Source: Oscillospiraceae bacterium (lineage in GTDB: Bacteria; Bacillota; Clostridia; Oscillospirales; Ruminococcaceae). From it: DNA of 64,000 bases. The notes under the pieces are model-generated. The model worked only from the letters and a program-made list of their open reading frames with translations. It was not told the DNA's origin and did no database searches. Made by a program: the position numbers and the translations under genes. The first letter of the stretch is position 1. The number at the start of each line of letters is the position of its first letter. The stretch covers positions 496,001 to 560,000 of the forward strand of contig CABIZB010000001.1 of the NCBI GenBank assembly GCA_902363145.1, in the 5' to 3' direction. Below, one piece after another: positions 1 to 7,555 of this stretch.

Positions 1-389
1 GCAGAGTAGACCTTATTTATAATCTTGTTGATTGTGTCAAGGAATATGATAAGCACGAAGCCAATACCCTCACTGCTATCGTTAAAGGAAGAGGGTCAAC
101 TGGAGATATTGAAAATGTAACTACTGCAATTACAGCAGTATCAGAAGCATATCCTGAGCTGAAGTCAAATGAAAATTACAAGCAACTTATGAATGAATTG
201 TCTATGACAGAAAATCTTATTGCTGAATATCGCAGTAACTATAATAAGTCAGTCAAAGAGTATAATCGTTACATAAGACAGTTTCCAAACAGATTGTTCC
301 TTGACATCTTAGGTTATGAAGAACAGGAATATAATTATCTTGATTATAACGCTCCTGTAGATGCTCCTCAGAATTTGTTTGGTGATTGA
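1..389 (+). CDS. LemA family protein, 3' part only
   Basis: The frame is open from base 3 and gives about 128 residues, so the start lies left of the window. The helical sequence with VDLIYNLVDCVKEY, a GRGSTGDIE stretch and a late AEYRSNYNKSVKEYNRYIR segment ending in FPNRLF matches the C-terminal half of LemA proteins. Those are membrane-anchored helical-bundle proteins of unclear function. The N-terminal membrane helix cannot be seen. The stop overlaps the region just before a predicted membrane protein, so the two are probably translated together. LemA genes occur in many Firmicutes chromosomes and also in large mobile elements; the neighbours here favour the latter. The family call is fairly sure and the function is not. 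Confidence 0.8.
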   Translation, partial: RVDLIYNLVDCVKEYDKHEANTLTAIVKGRGSTGDIENVTTAITAVSEAYPELKSNENYKQLMNELSMTENLIAEYRSNYNKSVKEYNRYIRQFPNRLFLDILGYEEQEYNYLDYNAPVDAPQNLFGD

Positions 390-391
390 TT

Positions 392-1171
392 ATGAGATTT
401 AATAATAAAACTTATGATTATGGAAATTGGAAATTTCATAAAAATGATTTTGAAATTACCAAAAGAGAAGTAATTGTAAGTATATCAATTATTGCAATCC
501 TTTTGATGATTGGGCTTGTTATTTCAAATAAAATTGTTGAATATCAGACAAATAAAAATGAAATATACAATAAAGCTGTAAAAATTGAGTCTTCTGAAAT
601 GTTTCAGTACGGAATGAACACTAATGTGGGCAATGCGTTTGTTTACGGAGAACTAAATGCGGTCGATACAGTGTCCTATCCTGAAATCGGTGGTTCTTAT
701 ATGTATGTCAAAAAAATAGAGGAACATTATAATCGGCATACCAAAACTGAAGCTTACACCGATTCTAACGGCAATACGCACACAAGAACTAAAGTATATT
801 ATACTTGGGATTATGCAGGTGAAGAAAGTGTAAGATGTAAAGAAATTAAATTTTGTGATATAAAATTTGACAGTTATAAAATTTCTTTACCGTCAACATT
901 TTATATTGACACAATAAAAGAATCAAGTAAAGTTAGGTATCAGTATTACGGTGCTTCAACGTCATACAAAGGAACTGTTTTTACTGATTTAAGAAATAAT
1001 ACCATTTCAAACAATTCACCATTTTATACTAATATGAATATCAATGACACGCTGGAATATATAACAACTTCTCAAACTACAACTTTAATAGCATTTTGGA
1101 TAGTCTGGATAATTGGCATTGGCGTGATTGTATTCCTATTTTACAAGGCAGAAAATAAATGGTTAGAATAA
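392..1171 (+). CDS. Two-helix membrane protein next to LemA
   Basis: This protein of about 259 residues has one membrane helix near residues 28-47 and a second near the C terminus (about 228-250), with a roughly 180-residue domain between them rich in Tyr, Thr and Lys. ATG at 392 is preferred over the overlapping TTG at 386 because a GGTGAT ribosome site lies just upstream. I do not recognise a catalytic motif. The topology (helix, long extracytoplasmic domain, helix) and the position directly behind a LemA gene resemble the membrane proteins often paired with LemA, so a shared envelope role is a guess from context. Confidence 0.7.
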   Translation: MRFNNKTYDYGNWKFHKNDFEITKREVIVSISIIAILLMIGLVISNKIVEYQTNKNEIYNKAVKIESSEMFQYGMNTNVGNAFVYGELNAVDTVSYPEIGGSYMYVKKIEEHYNRHTKTEAYTDSNGNTHTRTKVYYTWDYAGEESVRCKEIKFCDIKFDSYKISLPSTFYIDTIKESSKVRYQYYGASTSYKGTVFTDLRNNTISNNSPFYTNMNINDTLEYITTSQTTTLIAFWIVWIIGIGVIVFLFYKAENKWLE

Positions 1172-1223
1172 AGACGATTAAAGACTCGTTTTATTGTAAA
1201 AAATGTGAAAGGAATTGATAATA

Positions 1224-1430
1224 ATGAGTATTATAAAAATTGGTGATAAGGTCTTTATGAATGATCACTATTATGTAATCGATCAAAACAAGGAAAAGAT
1301 TTGGACGGTATGCTCCGAACCATGGCTTTGTAGCGGCACACTTGTGGTCAAGCTTGAGGGCAAATCAGGTGGTTATGCGGTTGACGGATTGGATGTTGTG
1401 AATATAAGTGTAACCCATGAAAGGAAGTGA
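1224..1430 (+). CDS. Small hypothetical protein (68 aa)
   Basis: The gene begins at ATG 1224, preceded by GAAAGGA at a good distance; an in-frame TTG at 1215 overlaps that ribosome site and is unlikely. The product reads SIIKIGDKVFMNDHYYV at its start and looks like a small beta-rich domain, similar in style to short KOW/SH3-like accessory proteins of phages. It ends 4 bases before the next gene, so it belongs to the same transcript. No function can be assigned. Confidence 0.6.
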   Translation: MSIIKIGDKVFMNDHYYVIDQNKEKIWTVCSEPWLCSGTLVVKLEGKSGGYAVDGLDVVNISVTHERK

Positions 1431-1434
1431 TTAA

Positions 1435-1803
1435 ATGAACCTGGAGGTAAATATTTCTGTCGATGATTCTGATATTGAAAACATTCAAGATCAGATTATT
1501 CACAAAGCAGCAGTTCAAATGTTAAATGAAGTAATGCGTAACCAAGACCATTATGGCAGGAGCTTTAAAGACAAGCTTACAGAAACCGTTATTGAGATAA
1601 TTAGTAACACTCTTGATGATAATATGAAAAAAGAAATTACAGAACGTGTTAAATCTGATATTTCTAATAAATATATTAGAACCAAACAATACAAAGAACT
1701 CAAAGATGAGTTTGGTATTGCCACCGATAGGGAAATTGAGTCTGGATTACAGAAAATTATTTCTAAGTTGGTCAAATCAGAAATGCAGAAAATGTTTAAG
1801 TGA
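1435..1803 (+). CDS. Hypothetical helical protein (122 aa)
   Basis: A GAAAGGA site lies just before ATG 1435. The protein is strongly charged and predicted helical throughout, with many Lys, Glu and Ile residues and no Cys or membrane segment. A possible coiled coil spans about residues 45-85. It sits between small genes of unknown role with gaps of under 30 bases. Short helical proteins like this are common in phage early regions. I do not recognise the family. Confidence 0.6.
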   Translation: MNLEVNISVDDSDIENIQDQIIHKAAVQMLNEVMRNQDHYGRSFKDKLTETVIEIISNTLDDNMKKEITERVKSDISNKYIRTKQYKELKDEFGIATDREIESGLQKIISKLVKSEMQKMFK

Positions 1804-1829
1804 TATTATGTAGGAAGGATTGAAATAAT

Positions 1830-2171
1830 ATGGGAATGACCTGTTACGATTGCTTACATAAAGATGTTTGCTACAAGATAGAACATTACGGCAGAAGCCC
1901 AGAAGGCGAAGCTTGTAAGGACTTTTACCATAATACTGTAGAACTCAACGATATTGATGAAGCGCTACGTAAACTTGATAACATTTCAATCAAGTACGAT
2001 TATGGACCCAATCTTACTGATGATGAAATAGATTATCTTGCGCATTTCAATGTATATTTTGCAGAAGCAATAATGAGAGATCTGGAACGCTATAACGTAG
2101 AGACGATTGGAAAGATCCTTTTGGCAGAAAGCACCAAAAAAGACAAGCCTGATAATAGGCTTCTATGGTGA
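1830..2171 (+). CDS. Hypothetical protein with N-terminal Cys cluster (113 aa)
   Basis: The first 30 residues contain CYDCLHKDVCYK followed by a fourth Cys at about residue 29, a likely small zinc site. The rest is acidic and helical. ATG 1830 is preceded by GGAAGGAT. Small proteins with this CxxC...C opening are frequent in Firmicutes phages and plasmids. The function is unknown. The C terminus lies just before a micro-gene resembling a terminase fragment. Confidence 0.6.
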   Translation: MGMTCYDCLHKDVCYKIEHYGRSPEGEACKDFYHNTVELNDIDEALRKLDNISIKYDYGPNLTDDEIDYLAHFNVYFAEAIMRDLERYNVETIGKILLAESTKKDKPDNRLLW

Positions 2172-2176
2172 TAACA

Positions 2177-2317
2177 ATGCAAGCCAATAATTATTCCGAA
2201 TGGATGAAGTTCTACAAATCCAATCCGGCACAGTTCCTTGAAGATTACTTTGGCGTTAAATTGCCCAAATATCAAAAGATACTATTACACTGGATAGTAA
2301 GAACAAGTCATCTATGA
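2177..2317 (+). CDS. 46-aa peptide resembling the N terminus of a phage terminase large subunit
   Basis: ATG 2177 starts a 46-codon frame 5 bases after the previous stop. The peptide contains WMKFYKSNPAQFLEDYFGV and then LPKYQKILL. This order (aromatic, NP, F, EDY-hydrophobic-G-hydrophobic-K-L, YQK/FQK, hydrophobic) is the signature I know from the first 40 residues of Firmicutes phage terminase large subunits. The ATPase and nuclease domains are absent; a TGA follows and no continuation is seen in other frames. It could be a decayed terminase, a stand-alone peptide that mimics or competes with terminase, or chance similarity. A weak ribosome site (GGTGATAAC) precedes it. Confidence 0.5.
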   Translation: MQANNYSEWMKFYKSNPAQFLEDYFGVKLPKYQKILLHWIVRTSHL

Positions 2318-2353
2318 GTTTCATTGATATATTTAAAAGGACGGTGATAACCA

Positions 2354-2557
2354 ATGAAAACATTAAGCCAATTCCAGTGCGAAATCTGTAATACAGTTTA
2401 TAAGTCAGAAACTGAGTGTAAAGTTTGCGAAAACAGTCACTATCTTCCTGCTGCGATAAAGGTGTATAAGTTTAATTCATATAAGAACGATGGCGAATAC
2501 CCTCAGTACATAGATGTAGCCATGGGAAATGGTAAGATAATCAGGTATAAGAGGTAA
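2354..2557 (+). CDS. Zinc-finger-like small protein (67 aa)
   Basis: The N terminus has CEICNTVY followed by CKVCENSH, two CxxC knuckles about 14 residues apart, which is a rubredoxin-like or treble-clef zinc site. The remaining 40 residues are basic and aromatic. ATG 2354 follows AAAGGACGGTGAT. It sits 6 bases ahead of another Cys-rich small gene. DNA, RNA or protein binding is plausible; no family function is known to me. Confidence 0.6.
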   Translation: MKTLSQFQCEICNTVYKSETECKVCENSHYLPAAIKVYKFNSYKNDGEYPQYIDVAMGNGKIIRYKR

Positions 2558-2563
2558 TAGCTA

Positions 2564-2761
2564 ATGAAAGTATATGAAAATGATTGCGTGGACTGCGGAC
2601 TGCCATGTTTATATTCTGGCTGTCCTTATTATAGCTCTCCTCATTGGTATTGTGATCGCTGCGAAGAAGAAATGCTTCCAGAAGATCTCAGAGAATTAGA
2701 TGGAGAACAGTTGTGCCAAGATTGTATAATGAAAGTATTGCCTAAAGTAGGGAGAGATTGA
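2564..2761 (+). CDS. Cys-rich small protein, probably zinc-binding (65 aa)
   Basis: The protein carries CVDCGLPCLYSGCPYY near its start, then CDRCEEE and CQDC, giving eight Cys in 65 residues plus a His before the third cluster. That suggests two zinc sites. It starts at ATG 2564 with AAGAGGTAATAG upstream and ends before a 73-base gap leading to nrdD. Proteins of this kind are common hypothetical genes in Firmicutes mobile elements. The role is unknown. Confidence 0.6.
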   Translation: MKVYENDCVDCGLPCLYSGCPYYSSPHWYCDRCEEEMLPEDLRELDGEQLCQDCIMKVLPKVGRD

Positions 2762-2834
2762 TGAGAGTACATATTCGAGCCCCTTAGATGTTGTTGTTAC
2801 TTCGGACTATAAACGTATTAGAAAGGGTGATTAA

Positions 2835-4991
2835 ATGATAGTTGTAAAAAGAAACGGGGATAAAGTCCCATTTAATAAAGACAAAATTTGTAATGCAATC
2901 CTTAAAGCTTATAATGAAGTAAATCCAACGAATGACAATGTTGATAATGCTTTAAGTGATTGTTCTAAAGTATGCAGTAATATTACCGCCGAAAAAATAT
3001 CTGTCGAACAGATACAGGATATCGTTGAAAATATTCTCATGGATAGTTGTAAAGATGTAGCCAAGGCATATATCACATACAGATATAAAAGAATGCTGGC
3101 AAGAAAAATGAACAATACCGATAACACCATACTCTCATTGATTGATTGTACAAACGAAGAGATTAAAGAAGAGAATTCAAATAAAAATTCTACACTTTTG
3201 CCTACACAAAGAGACTATATGGCAGGCACGGTATCCAAGGATCTGACTGATAGATTGCTTCTTCCCAACGATATCGTCGAAGCTCACGAGCAGGGCATAA
3301 TCCACTTCCATGATGCGGATTATTTTGCTCAGCATATGCACAACTGTGACCTTGTAAATCTGGAGGATATGCTCCAGAACGGCACTGTTATCTCAGACAC
3401 AATGATTGAAAAACCTCATAGTTTTGCAACTGCTTGTACTATTACAACACAAATTATTGCTCAGGTTGCTTCCAATCAGTACGGCGGTCAAAGTGTGTCT
3501 TTATCGGCTCTTGCCCCTTTCGTTGACATCTCAAGAAGAAAAATACGTCAGCAATTTATTGATGATGGCTTAACTGTATCCGATGAAATTGTTGAAAATA
3601 GAGTTCTCGATGAAATCAAGCGGGGCGTTCAAACAATTCAGTATCAGATAGTAACTCTCATGACTACAAATGGGCAGTCTCCATTTGTCACTATCTTTAT
3701 GTATCTGAACGAGGTGCAAGATGAGCGAACTAAACACGATCTTGCTCTGATTATTGAAGAGGTATTAAAACAGCGTTATCAGGGCGTCAAGAATGAAGTA
3801 GGTGTTTGGATAACACCCGCTTTCCCGAAACTTATTTATGTTCTTGAAGAAGATAATATATATAAGGATTCACCTTATTACTATCTCACAGAACTTGCCG
3901 CAAAATGCACCGCCAAAAGATTAGTTCCCGATTACATCAGTGAAAAAATAATGAAGCAACTGAAAGATGGACATTGCTTTACCAGCATGGGGTGTCGCTC
4001 TTTTCTTTCTCCATGGAAAGACGAAAACGGAAATTATAAATTCTATGGCAGATTTAATAAAGGTGTTGTAACAATTAACCTCGTTGATGTTGCACTTACA
4101 GCTAAAAGAAATAGTCCTCATAATTCTTATGAGGAATTTTGGAAGATATTCGATGAGCGTCTTGAACTTTGTCACAGGGCGTTAGTTTGCAGATATGAGC
4201 GTCTCAAAGGAACGCCATCAGATGTTGCTCCGATTCTCTGGCAGCATGGAGCACTGGCAAGACTACAAAAAGGAGAAACTATCGATAAGTATCTTACTGG
4301 CGGTTATTCCAGTATTTCTCTTGGTTATGCCGGACTCTGGGAATGCGTTTTTGCGTTATCAGAGCATAAACTGACTGAACCCGAGGGTCAAAGGATAGGC
4401 AAGGCAATAATGCAGTACATGAACGATAAGTGTAAGGAATGGGATGAAGACCTTAATCTCGGGTTTTCAATTTACGGTACCCCGTTGGAATCAACAACAT
4501 ATAAATTTGCAAAGTGTTTACAGAAGCGCTTTGGAATAATCAAGGGTGTAACTGATAAGAATTACATAACCAATAGTTATCATATTCATGTTACAGAACC
4601 TATCGATGCCTTCACTAAGCTTTCCATTGAATCTGAATTCCAGTCACTTTCAACAGGAGGGGCAATATCTTATGTGGAGACATCTAATTTGGGCAATAAT
4701 ATTGAAGCCGTGCTCGAAGTGATCAAGTTTATCTATGACCATATAATGTATGCTGAACTTAACACAAAATCTGATTATTGTCAGGTGTGCGGATTTGATG
4801 GCGAGATACAGATTATTGAAGATAAGAAAACAGGCAAACTTGTATGGGAATGCCCTAATTGTGGTAATAGAGACGAAAAGAAACTTAATGTAGCACGTCG
4901 TACTTGCGGTTATATAGGAAGTAATTTTTGGAATCAAGGCAGAACTCAAGAAATAAAGGAAAGAGTTATACATCTTGGTGATGACGAATGA
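2835..4991 (+). CDS. nrdD: Anaerobic ribonucleoside-triphosphate reductase (class III)
   Basis: The 718-residue length is typical for NrdD, the oxygen-sensitive glycyl-radical enzyme that reduces ribonucleoside triphosphates to deoxynucleotides for DNA synthesis. The N terminus (IVVKRNGDKVPFNKDKI) is an ATP-cone regulatory domain of about 90 residues. The C terminus carries a zinc site (CQVCGFDG, then CPNCG) and the radical loop RRTCGYIGS, with Gly692 as the expected radical site. AAAGGGTGATTAA precedes ATG 2835. The last codons overlap the start of nrdG by 4 bases, so the pair is coupled. AT-rich base use and the small-gene context suggest a mobile-element or phage copy rather than the main chromosomal gene, but a second copy cannot be checked here. 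Confidence 0.96.
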   Translation: MIVVKRNGDKVPFNKDKICNAILKAYNEVNPTNDNVDNALSDCSKVCSNITAEKISVEQIQDIVENILMDSCKDVAKAYITYRYKRMLARKMNNTDNTILSLIDCTNEEIKEENSNKNSTLLPTQRDYMAGTVSKDLTDRLLLPNDIVEAHEQGIIHFHDADYFAQHMHNCDLVNLEDMLQNGTVISDTMIEKPHSFATACTITTQIIAQVASNQYGGQSVSLSALAPFVDISRRKIRQQFIDDGLTVSDEIVENRVLDEIKRGVQTIQYQIVTLMTTNGQSPFVTIFMYLNEVQDERTKHDLALIIEEVLKQRYQGVKNEVGVWITPAFPKLIYVLEEDNIYKDSPYYYLTELAAKCTAKRLVPDYISEKIMKQLKDGHCFTSMGCRSFLSPWKDENGNYKFYGRFNKGVVTINLVDVALTAKRNSPHNSYEEFWKIFDERLELCHRALVCRYERLKGTPSDVAPILWQHGALARLQKGETIDKYLTGGYSSISLGYAGLWECVFALSEHKLTEPEGQRIGKAIMQYMNDKCKEWDEDLNLGFSIYGTPLESTTYKFAKCLQKRFGIIKGVTDKNYITNSYHIHVTEPIDAFTKLSIESEFQSLSTGGAISYVETSNLGNNIEAVLEVIKFIYDHIMYAELNTKSDYCQVCGFDGEIQIIEDKKTGKLVWECPNCGNRDEKKLNVARRTCGYIGSNFWNQGRTQEIKERVIHLGDDE

Positions 4992-5524
4992 ATTACATAA
5001 AAATCAGTAAGTGTGATACTGCTAACGGCACAGGCATAGGAGTTGTACTCTGGGTATCGGGGTGCAACTGTCACTGCCACGGCTGTCATAATCCTCAAAC
5101 TTGGGATTTCAATGTAGGACAATTATTTACAGAAGATACGATGCAGGAACTCCTCGACGTTCTCAATAAACCTTATATCTCTCGATTAACTCTTTCCGGG
5201 GGACATCCTCTTGAATCACAAAATCTTGAAACTGTTTATCAAATTGTTAAAACGGTTAAAGAAAAATTTCCAAACAAAAAAATCTGGCTCTATACAGGTT
5301 ATACTTGGGAAGAGATTTTAAATAATGACAGAGAAAACAAAAGAGCCAATACGAACAGCATATCTCCACTTGATATTGTTAGATGTTGTGATATTCTTGT
5401 TGACGGCAAATATGAAAAAGATAAAAGAGATATATCGTTAGCATTTGCCGGTTCAAGCAATCAACGCGTTATTGATATTCAAAAAAGCTTCAAGCAAAAC
5501 AAGGTAGTCCTTTTCTGTGACTAA
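4988..5524 (+). CDS. nrdG: Anaerobic ribonucleotide reductase activating protein
   Basis: This 178-residue radical SAM enzyme installs the glycyl radical on NrdD. The [4Fe-4S] motif C-x3-C-x2-C is seen in SGCNCHCHGCHN (about residues 25-36), followed by the family-typical NPQTWDF and the glycine motif LSGGHPLE. The start overlaps the nrdD stop in ATGA. The length fits NrdG (about 155-180). A promoter for the next gene follows immediately, so the nrdDG transcript may end here, though no clear terminator hairpin is present. Confidence 0.95.
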   Translation: MNYIKISKCDTANGTGIGVVLWVSGCNCHCHGCHNPQTWDFNVGQLFTEDTMQELLDVLNKPYISRLTLSGGHPLESQNLETVYQIVKTVKEKFPNKKIWLYTGYTWEEILNNDRENKRANTNSISPLDIVRCCDILVDGKYEKDKRDISLAFAGSSNQRVIDIQKSFKQNKVVLFCD

Positions 5525-5542
5525 AATAATTTCCAAATCCTC

Positions 5543-5571
5543 TTGACATATTGGATATAATATGCTATTAT
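5543..5571 (+). promoter_or_regulatory. Sigma-A-type promoter downstream of nrdG
   Basis: TTGACA at 5543-5548 and TATTAT at 5566-5571 are separated by 17 bases, a near-consensus vegetative promoter. It sits about 40 bases upstream of the gene at 5611 and would start a second transcript for the small genes that follow. Confidence 0.75.
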
Positions 5572-5610
5572 ATAAATAAGTTAAGCAATATTGGAAAGGA
5601 TTGATGTCAT

Positions 5611-5808
5611 ATGCTCGTAGCTCCCAAAGGAGAAATTATCTGGGCGGTATATATATGTAATGGCATGCAAACTCATGCCATTACATCTTCTGCCCTTAGA
5701 GATGTTTATTTTTTATGTGAAGTTCAAGGTAATAAATTGGTAAAAACAAAAAAGAAATCGCCAAAACCAATGGAGCTTGAACACTATATTGATTATCTGA
5801 AAGGATGA
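5611..5808 (+). CDS. Small hypothetical protein (65 aa)
   Basis: GGAAAGGATT lies upstream of ATG 5611. The product is basic with LVAPKGEIIWAVYICNG at the start and no membrane segment or Cys pair pattern of note. It is the first gene after a strong promoter and is translationally close to a following membrane-anchored small protein. The function is unknown. Confidence 0.55.
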   Translation: MLVAPKGEIIWAVYICNGMQTHAITSSALRDVYFLCEVQGNKLVKTKKKSPKPMELEHYIDYLKG

Positions 5809-5813
5809 ATGAA

Positions 5814-6053
5814 ATGACTTATGTTATTGTTGGTATAGTAACCGTTGCAATATGTATCGGCGCTTTCGTTATCGGATTAAGAGAAGGCAGAATTCAAGGG
5901 GAAGGCTGCGCAACGATTGTTATAATTTTTAAACTCAAAGATGTTTTTAATCGTGTGCTGATGCTTGTTCCTGCAGAAAAACATGAGGAACTGTCAACTA
6001 TCATTAAGGATTTTTACGATGATATACAGGTAACGGTGGATATCGATGATTAA
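5814..6053 (+). CDS. Small membrane-anchored protein (79 aa)
   Basis: A membrane helix (VIVGIVTVAICIGAFVIGL) fills residues 4-22 and is followed by an Arg/Glu-rich turn and a C-terminal helical domain. ATG 5814 is preferred over ATG 5805 because AAAGGA ends directly at 5804, leaving no spacing for the earlier codon. It overlaps the next gene by 8 bases. No function recognised. Confidence 0.55.
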   Translation: MTYVIVGIVTVAICIGAFVIGLREGRIQGEGCATIVIIFKLKDVFNRVLMLVPAEKHEELSTIIKDFYDDIQVTVDIDD

Positions 6054-6270
6054 ACTACCACAGAAATCAGGCGAAGTAGTGATTGGCAGCTTTGACGAAT
6101 ATTTCAGACCGTATGCTAAAATCAAAATAGGGGACTATTTACTTTATAATCCTGCAATGGATAAGGTAGTGGTTGTTTCGATTAATGATCGTCCTCAATA
6201 TGCCCTAAAACATATTAGAAAGAAAGGCTTACTTAAAAAGAGCTGCATTGTAACTATTGAAAAATTATGA
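6046..6270 (+). CDS. Small hypothetical protein (74 aa)
   Basis: The gene overlaps the upstream frame by 8 bases, suggesting coupling. The product is basic and beta-rich (KSGEVVIGSF near the start, KHIRKKGLLKKS near the end), possibly a small nucleic-acid binding fold. No known family motif is visible. Confidence 0.55.
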   Translation: MIKLPQKSGEVVIGSFDEYFRPYAKIKIGDYLLYNPAMDKVVVVSINDRPQYALKHIRKKGLLKKSCIVTIEKL

Positions 6271-6294
6271 GGTGCTTAACAAAGAGGTGATATA

Positions 6295-6363
6295 GTGGAT
6301 TACAGTGAAATCATTGATGATATTCTTGATAAAGTCTTCGTGGAAACCTTTGGGATTCACTGA
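6295..6363 (+). CDS. Possible 22-aa peptide
   Basis: A GTG at 6295 is preceded by AAAGAGGTGATATA, a better ribosome site than many neighbours, and opens a short acidic peptide (VDYSEIIDDILDKVF...). It fills the gap between two larger genes. It may be a decayed gene or a real micro-protein; only the ribosome site supports it. Confidence 0.3.
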   Translation: MDYSEIIDDILDKVFVETFGIH

Positions 6364-6426
6364 ATAATCCACCGCCTTGGTTTAACCAATTCGTCAATTG
6401 GCAAGATATAAAGAAGGTAAAAAATA

Positions 6427-6852
6427 ATGAAACAGATAGTACAAACATACTATACCCTTATTTTGACGATAAGAAAAGAAGAACATGAGATCCGACAAAA
6501 GCTTGACCAGTATTGTGGTTATGGGGGCAGATGGTACTACACAGAAATGCAGCCTGCCAAAACAGAGTGTATTACATCATATGACGAATTTATTCAAAGA
6601 TGTTCATATCCTTGTTTCGACTGCATGTTCCCGTGGGAAAAATCAAAATTTGGCGATAAATATTCGGAGTTACCTTTAAAATGGGGTTGGGCGAAGTTTT
6701 CCAATAAGAACTTTGTTTCGTGCGAAATAACTACCGAATATCTAAAACATGAAATTTATACTTTGCAGGATTTAATAAAGCGCCTTCCGGCAAATGAGAT
6801 GATTGAATATCTCAAGGATAACGGATTGAATGTGTGTCCAACAACAAGATAA
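6427..6852 (+). CDS. Hypothetical protein (141 aa)
   Basis: ATG 6427 follows AAGAAGGTAAAAAATA. The protein has a helical N-terminal segment, a central Cys pair (CFDCMF near residue 62) and a helical C-terminal half, with many aromatic residues. No membrane segment is seen. The setting, between micro-genes and a dUTPase, is typical of phage accessory genes. No function recognised. Confidence 0.55.
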   Translation: MKQIVQTYYTLILTIRKEEHEIRQKLDQYCGYGGRWYYTEMQPAKTECITSYDEFIQRCSYPCFDCMFPWEKSKFGDKYSELPLKWGWAKFSNKNFVSCEITTEYLKHEIYTLQDLIKRLPANEMIEYLKDNGLNVCPTTR

Positions 6853-6902
6853 TATTTATGGACTTACTTCCAAGTCTGTGGCAATAAAAAAGGAGAGAAA
6901 TC

Positions 6903-7406
6903 ATGAAATTTGAAAAAATATCAGCAAGTCAGTTTTTAAAAGATGTTAAGAATTGTGCTCCCGGTCTTACCGAGGAAGCATACATAGCGCTGTATGACCA
7001 GTTGAAGCTGCCAAAGCGTGCCACATCAGGCTCCGCAGGCTATGACTTTTATGCACCATATGCGTTTAAGCTTGAGGCCGGTGAATCAATAAAGATTCCC
7101 ACCGGCATAAGAGTGCTGCTCGATAACGACAAGTTCCTTGCTATTTATCCCAGAAGCGGACTTGGATTCAAGTTTAAACTGCAGATATGGAATGAAATTC
7201 CTGTAATCGATGCGGATTTTTACAACAACCCTAACAATGAAGGTAATATTTTTATTAAACTTTACAATGACAGCCCAGAGGGTAAAACTGTGCTTGTCAG
7301 ACAAGGGGAAGCTTTTGTGCAGGGCGTTATTCAGCAGTATTTTATGATCGAAGACGATGACGCCGACGGCATCAGAAATGGCGGCTTCGGTAGCACTACA
7401 AAATGA
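6903..7406 (+). CDS. dut: dUTP diphosphatase (trimeric dUTPase family)
   Basis: dUTPase splits dUTP to dUMP and pyrophosphate, keeping uracil out of DNA. All five family motifs appear in order: SGSAGYDFYA, PRSGLGFKF, VIDADFYNN...EGNIF, GEAFVQGVI and GGFGSTTK. The motif-3 position that usually holds the base-stacking Tyr (DSDY) is Phe here (DADF). About 40 extra N-terminal residues precede motif 1. ATG 6903 follows AAAGGAGAGAAATC. The stop codon overlaps the start of a tiny membrane gene. dUTPase beside nrdDG makes a nucleotide-supply module typical of phages. Confidence 0.9.
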   Translation: MKFEKISASQFLKDVKNCAPGLTEEAYIALYDQLKLPKRATSGSAGYDFYAPYAFKLEAGESIKIPTGIRVLLDNDKFLAIYPRSGLGFKFKLQIWNEIPVIDADFYNNPNNEGNIFIKLYNDSPEGKTVLVRQGEAFVQGVIQQYFMIEDDDADGIRNGGFGSTTK

Positions 7407-7534
7407 TGAGACTTCTTATCTTCGTTCTGCTTGTGTTTGTTGTAGTCAATATAATCGTTTTGATTATTGGTTGCTACAAAAACAAAAAGCAAAAAAATCA
7501 AAGTAATAAACCCGATAAAGGGTTTTTTAATTAA
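7406..7534 (+). CDS. Tiny single-pass membrane protein (42 aa)
   Basis: The start ATG shares its A with the dUTPase stop (TGATG), a classic coupled start. Residues 2-22 form one very hydrophobic helix (LLIFVLLVFVVVNIIVLII), followed by a Lys/Asn-rich tail. The last codons contain AAACCC-GATAAA-GGGTTT then Ts, so the 3' end may double as a weak terminator. Function unknown. Confidence 0.5.
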   Translation: MRLLIFVLLVFVVVNIIVLIIGCYKNKKQKNQSNKPDKGFFN

Positions 7535-7555
7535 AATCAAAGGAGTAATGTAAAA

